A stretch of DNA of 12,738 nucleotides from CAZUTK01 sp964623265 (lineage in GTDB: Bacteria; Electryoneota; B3-LCP). The stretch spans positions 1 through 12,738 of the forward strand of contig CAZUTK010000078.1 of assembly GCA_964623265.1 (NCBI GenBank). The letters are read 5' to 3'. Within the stretch, counting starts at the first letter, position 1. Every line of letters begins with the position of its first letter. Below the pieces are notes generated by a model. That model did no database searches. It saw nothing but the letters and a program-made list of their open reading frames with translations, and was not told where the DNA came from. This document shows, piece after piece, positions 1 to 7,149 of the stretch. The position numbers were made by a program, and so were the translations under genes.

Positions 1-1331
1 AAATAGACATTCAACCCGGCTACGGACATCAGAGTGTTCACCAATCCATAGCCGAGCGTATGCGCCGGTCCCCAATTGACCTCTCCCAAACCGAAACCCG
101 TCCCGCCCCAGGTCAGCTCGTAACCGGTTTTCAAAGGCGATCCCGTCGTGATCCAATTCTGGAGCGGATACAGCGAAAAAGACAGCACGAATCCCAGGAT
201 GTAAAGAAAAAACTTATGCTCGTTCGCTTTGATTTTCCAGCTCAGGGCACCGAGCAGGTAGATGCCACCCACCGCCGCGAAGATGGCGCCTTCCAGAGGC
301 CGCGTTGCCGCGCAATATCCGAAAGAGAGCCCGGCGAGAAACAGCCAAGCCGTGCAACCGTTGTCCCCCTTTTTCAATGCCAGCCAGCCCAAGAGCGAAG
401 CTGCCAGCGCCGTGGTATGGTTCATATATTCTGAAGACATAAAGATGACGTAAGGAGATAATGCCATCAGCCAGGCTCCCCAGCATGCGATGGAGTCCTT
501 CCGAAGATTTTCATCCGAAACGGATAGAGACTTCAACAAATAGTAAAAAAGGACGACTGCTAAGAATCCGAGCAACGGATTGACTAAATAAGGTGCGCCC
601 GCCAGCACTCCAAATAACAGCGCCAGGGGGTGGCCGGGAGGATACTGGGAAAACCAGCGCGGGGAATCCACCATAAACCCGAAGAAAAAAAATTCTTTCG
701 GTGTGAAGGGTTCGCTGGTGATTTCTCCGCCGGCGAAAATCCGAGCCTGCAGCAGCTGCGCGATGGAGTCTTCCACATGCGGAATCCGCTCGAAGCACAG
801 GTTCGAAAAACACACCGCGGCGATGAAGAGAATCGCCGCCGGCAGCCAGGGATGCGCCCTGTTCCAGTACTTGCCGAAAGAGTTGAAGAAACTCGTTTCC
901 CTCCGGCTGGTCCAGCGCAGTTGCGAAAACCAGGCGGCTAAAACCAACAGCGAGACAATGCAGTTAAAATAGGATATGCCGATCAGAGCGATGATGAACC
1001 AGGCGGATCCGCCGAACCGAAGCCAGAACAGCGGAATGAAAGTAACGATAAAAAGAGCGATGACAAAAGCAGTGCGGAACGGTTTGCGCGAAAAATCGGC
1101 GAAGACCCACCAGGGAATCCGCAGACTCAGCCAGATGGCGAGTAGCGCCGCCAATGCGATCAAAACAAGAAACAGCGTATGCCCCTGATACAGCGAATGC
1201 GGATCGAGGGTCGGAAGCACTTCTTCAATCTGCGCGAAATGCAAATTGAGGTTATTCCAGAGGAAGAGCCCGATGATCAGACAGAAAACCGCGGCGGCAA
1301 GTCGAGGAAAAGTGTAGAGGGGTTTCGCCAT
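1..1331 (-). CDS. GT39/GT-C-type polytopic glycosyltransferase (C-terminus beyond left edge)
   Basis: An uninterrupted frame gives 443 residues and runs off the left edge, so the 3' end is missing. It is strongly hydrophobic: about four membrane spans in residues 11-140, another at 162-180, and more to residue 390. The core from about 162 resembles polyprenyl-phosphate-sugar-dependent (PMT/ArnT/GT39-like) transferases. An acidic pair (HVEDS, E187-D188) follows the span at 162-180, then QYPPGHPL (229-236), an ATRPLEG segment (342-348) and NWITTGSPLKTGY (392-404). Enzymes of this class transfer a sugar from a lipid-phosphate donor on the outer face of the inner membrane; donor and acceptor here are unknown. 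The extra N-terminal block of about 160 residues is unusual for the core family. ATG at 1331 is chosen because AGGAA lies 5 nt upstream; an in-frame ATG at 1346 (five codons earlier) lacks a ribosome site. It lies 91 nt after the GT9 gene. An O-antigen polymerase is a less likely alternative. Confidence 0.8.
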   Translation of the reverse strand, partial: MAKPLYTFPRLAAAVFCLIIGLFLWNNLNLHFAQIEEVLPTLDPHSLYQGHTLFLVLIALAALLAIWLSLRIPWWVFADFSRKPFRTAFVIALFIVTFIPLFWLRFGGSAWFIIALIGISYFNCIVSLLVLAAWFSQLRWTSRRETSFFNSFGKYWNRAHPWLPAAILFIAAVCFSNLCFERIPHVEDSIAQLLQARIFAGGEITSEPFTPKEFFFFGFMVDSPRWFSQYPPGHPLALLFGVLAGAPYLVNPLLGFLAVVLFYYLLKSLSVSDENLRKDSIACWGAWLMALSPYVIFMSSEYMNHTTALAASLLGWLALKKGDNGCTAWLFLAGLSFGYCAATRPLEGAIFAAVGGIYLLGALSWKIKANEHKFFLYILGFVLSFSLYPLQNWITTGSPLKTGYELTWGGTGFGLGEVNWGPAHTLGYGLVNTLMSVAGLNVY

Positions 1332-1353
1332 CTCAGTTCCTGACATCCGATAA

Positions 1354-1382
1354 AAGATAGCACAAATGCGGGGTACAAACAA
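1354..1382 (-). promoter_or_regulatory. Possible sigma70-type promoter before the GT-C gene
   Basis: Read on the minus strand, TTGTTT (1377-1382) and TATCTT (1354-1359) are 17 nt apart. The second box is preceded by TGC, giving an extended -10 look. Transcription would begin just upstream of the chosen ATG at 1331 and leave a very short leader. The boxes match consensus only moderately (3 of 6 and 4 of 6), so this is a candidate. The organism's sigma factor preference is unknown. Confidence 0.25.
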
Positions 1383-1422
1383 GCAAAAGGGCGAGGATCA
1401 CGCAATCCAGGGGAAATGATGC

Positions 1423-2472
1423 TTATGCTGTCTTCGCGAGTTCCCTTGCGAGTTTCAGAATTTCATCTACGGATTGATCTCTCATGCAGCGGAAATGCCC
1501 CAAGGGACATTTCGAGTAACCCAGATGCGAACAGGGCCGGCAATACAGCTCTTTTTGCGCGATGCGATGCGGGATCCGGAAGGGCGAAAAGCCGAATTGC
1601 GGCACTGTCGAACCGAAGATATCCACGACCGGCGTGCCGACAGCTGCCGCCATATGAGCCGGTCCGGCATCATGCGTGATCGCCAGCCGACAGAGGGAAA
1701 GCCCCGCACCGGATTGTGTGAGGCTGAGCTTTCCGCAGAAATTCAGCATCCGTTCCGGATGCAAGCGAGACAGGTATTCCCCGGCTTCAGAATCCTCAAA
1801 TCCGCCGAACACCCAGAGGGCGGGTTCACCTGCGTCCAGAAGTCGCTTGCCCAGTTCGCGCCATTTTTCGAGTGGCCAGCGTTTCGTAAAATGCGACGCG
1901 CCGGGGCAGAGCGCAATCGGTGCCGGATCCGGAATGGCTTCCAAGCCGAAATTAGTCAGAAACGAGTTTCGGTGCGTTGTCGCGGCGAACCATTCCAGAC
2001 CTCCACCGTCATCCTGAACACCCAGTTTCGCCAAAGCACGCATATAAGCGATGGGTACGCTGAATTCCTCCCGATAGATATTCCTCTTCAATCGAACCAG
2101 CACCCAACGCTGCAAGCGCTTCTTGCGATATCGAAGAATCCACTCTGCACGGAGGCGCCTCCGAAGATAAAAGCTGCGCAGCCCGGTGTGCAGATCAATT
2201 ACGACGTCATAACGCCCCCGCAGCTCAACAGCCATCTTACGCAAAGCCGCAGAATCGCCATGATCGGGGAAGAGAATCAAATTCGAGAGATGCGGATTCC
2301 CTTCGAGCAATTCGCGGTATTGAGCTCGGATCAACACGTCAATCCGAGCTTCCGGATAGGCTCGGCGCAGGCAGCGGATGGCGGGAGTGGTGAGCAGGAT
2401 GTCGCCCAGAGAACTCAGGCGGATGATTAAAAAGGTGTGGAAGTCCTTGCGCGGCAAGTTATCAAGTCTCAA
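1423..2472 (-). CDS. Glycosyltransferase family 9 (ADP-heptose:LPS heptosyltransferase-like)
   Basis: A 349-residue protein of normal length for GT9. The N-terminal domain opens with the family signature RLSSLGDILLTTP (18-30), including the conserved Asp24. The C-terminal domain has PGASHFTKRWPLEKW (190-204), then HDAGPAHMAAAVGTPVVDIF (267-286) and FGSTVPQFGFSP (286-297), which form the nucleotide-sugar site of heptosyltransferases. A cysteine-rich tail follows (C311, C314, C322, C329 in CRPC...KCPLGHFRCM), typical of many GT9 proteins. Known members add heptose to LPS inner core on the cytoplasmic face; the true donor here is not determined. The start is TTG at 2472, overlapping the TGA of the upstream phosphotransferase by 4 nt, with GGAAAGGG (2479-2486) 6 nt upstream. 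A second in-frame TTG at codon 6 has no better site. The first conserved strand begins at about residue 13, so either start leaves the fold intact. Confidence 0.93.
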   Translation of the reverse strand: MRLDNLPRKDFHTFLIIRLSSLGDILLTTPAIRCLRRAYPEARIDVLIRAQYRELLEGNPHLSNLILFPDHGDSAALRKMAVELRGRYDVVIDLHTGLRSFYLRRRLRAEWILRYRKKRLQRWVLVRLKRNIYREEFSVPIAYMRALAKLGVQDDGGGLEWFAATTHRNSFLTNFGLEAIPDPAPIALCPGASHFTKRWPLEKWRELGKRLLDAGEPALWVFGGFEDSEAGEYLSRLHPERMLNFCGKLSLTQSGAGLSLCRLAITHDAGPAHMAAAVGTPVVDIFGSTVPQFGFSPFRIPHRIAQKELYCRPCSHLGYSKCPLGHFRCMRDQSVDEILKLARELAKTA

Positions 2473-3974
2473 TAAGCGCCCTTTCCGACGATCGCCCCGA
2501 TGATCGTGCGCAGAATGATGACCAGGTCGAGCAGCGGCGAGGCGTTTTCAACGTAATAGAGGTCGTATTCGATGTTCTCGTGGATCTGTTTGGCGCGGTC
2601 GGCGGAAATCTGCCATAATCCTGTGATTCCGGGCTTCACCTTCAATCGTTCTCGCTGGATTTCGTTGTAGGTGTCCACGATGAAGGGCATTTCGGGGCGC
2701 GGTCCTACGATGGACATATCCCCTTTGATGACGTTGAACAACTGCGGCAATTCGTCCAGGCTCGTGCGGCGAAGAATCCGTCCGACGGGAGTGATTCTCG
2801 GATCTTTTCCGCTTTCCGGGGTCAAAGCATATTTGGGGGTGTTGACGTACATCGAGCGGAACTTATACATCGTGAACTTCTTTCCGTTCAAGCCCACTCG
2901 TTCCTGCCGGAATAAAATCGGACCCGGGGAACTCCACTTCACGGCGATGGCGATTAAGATCATCACAGGGCTCAGGATGAGCAGATTAGCACCGGCGATC
3001 GAGAGATCCATCACCCGCTTGATGACGTTGTTCAACGGGGTCACGCGCTGTTCTTTCACGGTGAGAAGCGGAACGCCGTCGAGGGAGCGGACGGCGATGT
3101 GCTGCAATTTGTAATCGAACAGGTTGGGGATGAAATTGAACTTCAAATCAATTTGTTCGCAATAGCGGATGATTTCGGCGATCCTCGTCTGCGAAACGGA
3201 AGGCAATGAGATGAACAGCTCATCCGCGTTGTGCTCCGTGGCGGCGTCCAGCAGCTGATCGAAACCCCCGAAGACGGGCAAAGCGAACTTCACCTGATCG
3301 GAGCTCGATTTGATGATCTTTCCCCAAAGTTTGGGATTGTCATCCAGGAAGCCCACCGGCAAGGTGCCGAGACGGGGCGATCGCACGAACCTCTCGACCA
3401 ACATGCGTCCCGCCTCGCCGGCTCCATAGACCAGCGCGCGCTTGACTCCGATCCCTTTGACGTGGAGTTTCTGGAAAATCTTATAGAAAATATATCTTTC
3501 AATGTTCAGAAATACGAACAGGAAGATCAGTGAATACGTAACGATGAGGCGGGAGTAGGTTATATCCTTGATGTAGAAGGATGCCGTGAAGAGGATCACC
3601 GCCGCGTAGATCACCGCTTTGAAGATCCCCTTGACTTCTTCGATGTTCATGATGGACATCGTGCGGCGGTACAGCCCCATTCTTTCGAAGATCAGCAGGA
3701 GGATGATGATGGTCAGAACGGTCAGCCGCAGGTACATATCGAGAGGCTGCTGGCCTCTGCCCAGCCCGAAATTTTCCAGCAACCAGTGATAGAACCAGTA
3801 TCCCGACAGCATGGAAGCGGCGATCACGAGGATGTCGCCCGCCACCTGAAAGCCGAACATCAGGCGGCCGATGATATGCCGAAGAGATTTTGTTCGCACT
3901 TCGGAAACGGCGGCAGCTCCGTTGGCGGCGCCGTTGCCGTTTCGTCTCAAACTGATGGATTCCGCGTTAGCCAC
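2469..3974 (-). CDS. Polyprenyl-phosphate sugar-1-phosphate transferase (initiating PGT, WbaP/WcaJ-like)
   Basis: A 501-residue large polyprenol-phosphate phosphoglycosyltransferase. A polar Asn/Ala-rich cytoplasmic leader (about 1-35) precedes four membrane spans (about 41-65, 81-98, 117-135, 140-160). Next is a Rossmann-like domain with GAGEAGR (184-190). The catalytic bacterial sugar transferase domain follows: KRVMDL (319-324), a re-entrant hydrophobic segment (325-347), SPGPILFRQERVG (349-361), YKFRSM (370-375), the Asp-Glu pair D407-E408 in SLDELPQLFNVIKGDMS, and GPRPE (424-428). All expected landmarks are present, so it is probably active. It moves a hexose-1-phosphate from a UDP-sugar to undecaprenyl phosphate, the first step of repeat-unit assembly; which sugar cannot be read. 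The start is GTG at 3974: a stop codon lies two codons upstream and a strong GAGGAGG site sits 9 nt before it. It overlaps the upstream GT4 gene by 8 nt and the downstream GT9 gene by 4 nt. Confidence 0.96.
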   Translation of the reverse strand: MANAESISLRRNGNGAANGAAAVSEVRTKSLRHIIGRLMFGFQVAGDILVIAASMLSGYWFYHWLLENFGLGRGQQPLDMYLRLTVLTIIILLLIFERMGLYRRTMSIMNIEEVKGIFKAVIYAAVILFTASFYIKDITYSRLIVTYSLIFLFVFLNIERYIFYKIFQKLHVKGIGVKRALVYGAGEAGRMLVERFVRSPRLGTLPVGFLDDNPKLWGKIIKSSSDQVKFALPVFGGFDQLLDAATEHNADELFISLPSVSQTRIAEIIRYCEQIDLKFNFIPNLFDYKLQHIAVRSLDGVPLLTVKEQRVTPLNNVIKRVMDLSIAGANLLILSPVMILIAIAVKWSSPGPILFRQERVGLNGKKFTMYKFRSMYVNTPKYALTPESGKDPRITPVGRILRRTSLDELPQLFNVIKGDMSIVGPRPEMPFIVDTYNEIQRERLKVKPGITGLWQISADRAKQIHENIEYDLYYVENASPLLDLVIILRTIIGAIVGKGAY

Positions 3975-5184
3975 GACTCAATACCTCCTCTGCGGATACG
4001 TCTATAACAGGAAGGGATGGGTCGGTTCGCACTGGCTCAAGAGGTATTTCCCTTTCGAGGCGTTCTGCTATGGCTGAGATTTCTTGATTTTCTAAAATCA
4101 ATTGGTATAAGAGCTCGTACCGATCCGTCACGCGATCCCAGGAATACTTGGAACGCACGCGATCTTCCGCCGCCATTTTCAACGCCAGCACAGCTTCGGG
4201 ATGATCAATCAAGTCTTGCAATTGCACGGCGAGATCCTGCTCATCGCGGCGATGATCGAAAGTGCGTCCGCTGGAGCCGATCACTTCCAGATTGGCGGGG
4301 GTATTCCGAACTAAAACGGCATTGCCGAAAGCCATCTGATCCAGCAGCACCGGCCGGGTTCCGTCCACGCCGCTGGCTAAGACGAACAGATAGGCGTGGC
4401 TGGAAATTTCCTGATACTCCTCGCCAAACAAGAAGCCGGTGAAAATCACCCGCCGATTCGCTGCCGCCTTCAAGGCGGCTTTGTACTCATCCGAATAGGG
4501 CGCATCCCCCACGATGACCAGCTTCATATCCGTTTCGACCCGAGCGAAGGCGCGGATCAAGGTGTGAGCGCAGTTTTCCGGCACCAGTCTGCCGACGAAG
4601 AGGATATACTTTCCCGGTTGAAGGTGAAATCGTTCCAGGACGTCGGTGCCTTCGTGCCGCCGGATATTCGCTCCGTACGGGATAAACAGCGTCTGAACGC
4701 GGTATAACTCCTGATAGCGGCGTTCGATCACCCTGGCATCGGCGATGATGACGTTCGCGGTGACGACGGCGGCGCGTTCGCACAGGCGCAGATAGAAGCG
4801 GGCAAATTTTCCCCATTTGTCCCGCTGCCAATCGGCACCGTCCACATTCAACAGCACCTTGGCGCCCAGCATGCGGGGCAGAAACGCCAGCGGAGCATTC
4901 CCGACGCCGCAGATATAGACGATATCATAATGCTGAAACAGCGCGTGGATGCAGCTGAGTAAGGTGTGCAGGATCGTTTCGAAATGCTTCGTCGGCAGCG
5001 TCGGTAGGCGCACCAGACGCACCCCTAAGTATTCGCTTCCTCGGTAATGAATGTGCGTGCTGCGATTGTACACAGTGACGTTATGTCCGCGCTGAACCAA
5101 GCGCTTCGCAAGCTGCTCAACGAACGTTTCAAACCCAGAGTAGGATGCGGGAATCCCCCTGACTCCCATAAACGCGATTCTCAT
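3967..5184 (-). CDS. GT4 glycosyltransferase with DUF1972-type N-terminal domain
   Basis: A 405-residue GT-B enzyme. The N-terminus GVRGIPASYSGFET (7-20) and the following YNRSTH are typical of DUF1972 glycosyltransferases, a group containing rhamnosyl- and related transferases of polysaccharide pathways. NVDGADWQRDKW (113-124) lies near the end of that domain. The GT4 domain contains FVGRLVPENC (196-205) and the segment DGTRPVLLDQM (274-284), which takes the place of the usual EX7E motif. Both glutamates read as aspartate (D274 and D282). The C-terminus carries an acidic polar tail beyond about residue 365. It presumably adds one sugar to the lipid-linked unit in the cytoplasm; donor unknown. 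ATG at 5184 is followed at once by the first beta strand, and a stop codon lies six codons upstream. A modest GGGACGG site sits just upstream. The gene begins 53 nt after the DPM1-like gene and overlaps the PGT gene by 8 nt. Confidence 0.92.
   Translation of the reverse strand: MRIAFMGVRGIPASYSGFETFVEQLAKRLVQRGHNVTVYNRSTHIHYRGSEYLGVRLVRLPTLPTKHFETILHTLLSCIHALFQHYDIVYICGVGNAPLAFLPRMLGAKVLLNVDGADWQRDKWGKFARFYLRLCERAAVVTANVIIADARVIERRYQELYRVQTLFIPYGANIRRHEGTDVLERFHLQPGKYILFVGRLVPENCAHTLIRAFARVETDMKLVIVGDAPYSDEYKAALKAAANRRVIFTGFLFGEEYQEISSHAYLFVLASGVDGTRPVLLDQMAFGNAVLVRNTPANLEVIGSSGRTFDHRRDEQDLAVQLQDLIDHPEAVLALKMAAEDRVRSKYSWDRVTDRYELLYQLILENQEISAIAERLEREIPLEPVRTDPSLPVIDVSAEEVLSRG
3984..3990 (-). 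promoter_or_regulatory. Strong ribosome binding site deciding the GTG start of the PGT gene
   Basis: GAGGAGG on the minus strand lies 9 nt upstream of GTG at 3974. It is embedded in the Glu-Glu-Val codons near the end of the upstream GT4 gene. It is the best Shine-Dalgarno match I noticed in the window and it supports a GTG start for the initiating enzyme. Confidence 0.8.
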
Positions 5185-5209
5185 GCAGCCGTCCCGATCT
5201 TACGATTTT

Positions 5210-5218
5210 CCCCCCCCC
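5210..5218 (-). repeat. Homopolymer of nine G in a leader region
   Basis: On the minus strand, nine consecutive G residues lie in the 53-nt gap between the DPM1-like gene and the DUF1972-type GT4 gene, about 25 nt upstream of the latter's ATG. They are non-coding in all plausible gene models. It is the longest single-base run I noticed in the window. Confidence 0.95.
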
Positions 5219-5237
5219 TTACAACATACAGGGAGAA

Positions 5238-5930
5238 TCAGCGCAATTTCCACCACAATTTGAATAATTCTTTGAAGGCACGCAAGATCACCAAGGGGTT
5301 TGCGCCCGTCTGCGATCCAAACCGCCTGGGATAATGGTGCACCCCTACTTCAGCGATGGTGAAACCCGCTTTGCGCGCGCGGGCGAAGACTTCCGCATCA
5401 ATCAGCGCGCCTTCGGATTCAATTTCGATCTTTTCGATGACTTCGCGGCGAAAAAGCTTGAATGCGCAATTCACATCCCGGACCGGCAGACGGAACAGCA
5501 AGCGGGTCAGAGTCGTCCACCCGAATGAATTGATTTTACGCAGCAGCGGATCGCTGCGTTTGATGCGAAAGCCGGTGACGACATCGTAGCGGTCAATTAA
5601 ATCCCAGAGCTTGCGGATCTCCTGCAAGTCGAATTGCAAATCGCCGTCCGTATAGAAGATCGTATCCTTGGTCGCTCCTCGATAGCCGCTGGTCAACGCC
5701 GCGCCGTAGCCTCGATTGCGGGGGTGATGGATGACGCGGACGTGCTCGTCTTCCTGCGCCAACCGGTCCGCAATTTCGCCGGTCTTATCCTGAGATCCGT
5801 CATTGACGATGATGATCTCGTAATCGTCCGTGATGCTTTTCGCAGCGGCGATCGCTTCCCTTGTGGAGCGTTCGACGTTGGCTTCTTCGTTGTAGCAAGG
5901 GAAAAAAATCGTTAAACTTCGCTGGGACAT
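5238..5930 (-). CDS. DPM1-like GT2 glycosyltransferase (polyprenyl-phosphate sugar synthase type)
   Basis: A compact 230-residue GT-A protein. IVNDGSQDKT (41-50) is the nucleotide-binding start of the fold. FYTDGDLQFDLQE (92-104) holds the DXD metal/donor site in the form seen in dolichol-phosphate mannose synthases, and RDVNCAFKLFRREV (151-164) and HHYPRRFGSQTGANP (198-212) match the later motifs of that family. The protein ends at about 230 with no membrane domain, so it is the soluble or peripheral catalytic form. Family members make polyprenyl-phosphate mannose or glucose from a nucleotide sugar. Such donors feed GT-C membrane enzymes like the one at 1-1331, which makes a functional pairing plausible (inference). 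It begins 7 nt after the upstream GT4 gene, with ATG at 5930 directly before the first beta strand; no clear ribosome site is visible, consistent with coupling. Direct transfer to a lipid-linked glycan is an alternative. Confidence 0.92.
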   Translation of the reverse strand: MSQRSLTIFFPCYNEEANVERSTREAIAAAKSITDDYEIIIVNDGSQDKTGEIADRLAQEDEHVRVIHHPRNRGYGAALTSGYRGATKDTIFYTDGDLQFDLQEIRKLWDLIDRYDVVTGFRIKRSDPLLRKINSFGWTTLTRLLFRLPVRDVNCAFKLFRREVIEKIEIESEGALIDAEVFARARKAGFTIAEVGVHHYPRRFGSQTGANPLVILRAFKELFKLWWKLR

Positions 5931-5937
5931 AGGCGCA

Positions 5938-7149
5938 TCAATGGCTTATTTCGGTGAACTGCGATTCTATGGTCTGAGATTCGGTTTCCGGGATTTTGAG
6001 AAACCCGCTTAGATAATTCCTGATATCGCTGTTGAAACGCTCCTTCGAGAAATGCTGCAAAAGGCGCGCGCGCCCTTCAAGACCCATACGCCTACGCATT
6101 GCGGCGTCGTCCGCCAGTTCGAGCAGCGCTTCTGAAAAAGCACTTGCATCCTGATGAGGTGCCAAAAGACCGGTGTCACCGTGCAGGACCATCTCCAGAG
6201 CGCCGCCGTGCGCCGTCGCCACCACGGGGCGTTCCGCCGCCATCGCTTCCAGGATCACCGTCGGCAACGGATCCGGCGAAGTGGAAGGCAGCACGAACAC
6301 ATCCAGAGCTCTCATGACCTGCGGAATATCCGTTCTGTGCGGCAGAACTTTGCATCGGTCCCGCAAACCCAGGCGGCGTATCTGTTCGTGCAATTCCTCG
6401 ACCAGATATTCATATCCCGGAAACGTCCCGCCGACAATGACGAAGCGGGCGCGGGGACAGACATCCGCCACAAGCCGCGCGGCTTCTACAAAATAGGATT
6501 GTCCTTTCCAGGGGTGAATGCGCCCGATCACTCCGTAGAGGACGTTTTCCGGGCCGGCGCCCAGTTCCCGACGCATTGCCGCGAGATCTCCGCCGGGATC
6601 AAAATTAGTAGCATCTATGCCGTTATGGATGACTTCGACAGGCGGATCGCCGGAACGTTCATAGCGCAGAAGCTGTTCCCGCACGGCTTGGGATACCGCA
6701 AGCACACCGCGTGAGTTCTTCAACACTATTCTGGCGATCAACTTCGCCATCCAGGGCGGGTCGGTGATGATTTCGTGGATATGATACAGATGCGGGATCC
6801 GGCATTGCTTCGCCGCTCGGGCTCCCGCCAGAACCGCAGCCGTATTCGAATAGACTAGACGCACGTTCTCCCTGCGGATGATCTTCTCCAGTGCGGCGGT
6901 ATCACGCAGGAGATTCCAGAAGAAGCGCGGCAATTTGTGCGGTTTGAAGTGGATGCGGCGCAGAACGCTCTCGCGTGTGATGACCACCCGCACACCTTCG
7001 GCGCGCAGCCGATCGGCCAGCACTCCTTCGCCGGGCAGAGCGACGATCGGTTCGACTTGATCCTTGACCGCAAGCACCACCTGCAGAAGGATGAAGTCCG
7101 CCCCGTACAATTCTGAGTTGGAATGGACGAAGAGAACGGCTGGTTTCAA
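5938..7149 (-). CDS. GT4 glycosyltransferase
   Basis: A 403-residue GT-B glycosyltransferase. The N-terminal domain begins directly with strand AVLFVHSNSELYGAD (4-18) and includes HIHE (123-126). The C-terminal domain has IHNGID (174-179), IGRIHPWKGQ (208-217), and the donor-site motif SPDPLPTVILEAMAAERPVV (291-310), where the first acidic residue is Asp293 and the second is Glu301 (DX7E). HGGALEMV (314-321) completes the sugar-nucleotide pocket. Retaining enzymes of this family transfer sugars from NDP donors to the growing lipid-linked oligosaccharide in the cytoplasm; the substrate cannot be told. The start is TTG at 7149: AAGGAAGGG (7152-7160) sits just before it, no ATG occurs before about residue 134, and a later start would destroy the fold. 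It overlaps the TGA of the methyltransferase gene by 4 nt (TTGA), suggesting coupling. The last 20 or so residues are polar and probably flexible. Confidence 0.94.
   Translation of the reverse strand: MKPAVLFVHSNSELYGADFILLQVVLAVKDQVEPIVALPGEGVLADRLRAEGVRVVITRESVLRRIHFKPHKLPRFFWNLLRDTAALEKIIRRENVRLVYSNTAAVLAGARAAKQCRIPHLYHIHEIITDPPWMAKLIARIVLKNSRGVLAVSQAVREQLLRYERSGDPPVEVIHNGIDATNFDPGGDLAAMRRELGAGPENVLYGVIGRIHPWKGQSYFVEAARLVADVCPRARFVIVGGTFPGYEYLVEELHEQIRRLGLRDRCKVLPHRTDIPQVMRALDVFVLPSTSPDPLPTVILEAMAAERPVVATAHGGALEMVLHGDTGLLAPHQDASAFSEALLELADDAAMRRRMGLEGRARLLQHFSKERFNSDIRNYLSGFLKIPETESQTIESQFTEISH

Noticed and set aside
685..692. Run of eight A (T8 on the coding strand) in the GT-C gene.
   Set aside because: It encodes part of a Phe run (FFFF) in an intact frame; slippage is possible but there is no sign of a frame change.
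1385..1422. Possible terminator after the GT9 stop codon (GGAT...ATCC followed later by TTTT).
   Set aside because: The stem is only about 4 bp, the T run is short and not adjacent to it, so it does not support termination.
1474..2430. A 318-codon open frame on the plus strand opposite the GT9 gene.
   Set aside because: It lies wholly antisense to a gene with clear family motifs, its translation shows no recognisable domain, and its composition is what the opposite strand of a GC-moderate gene gives.
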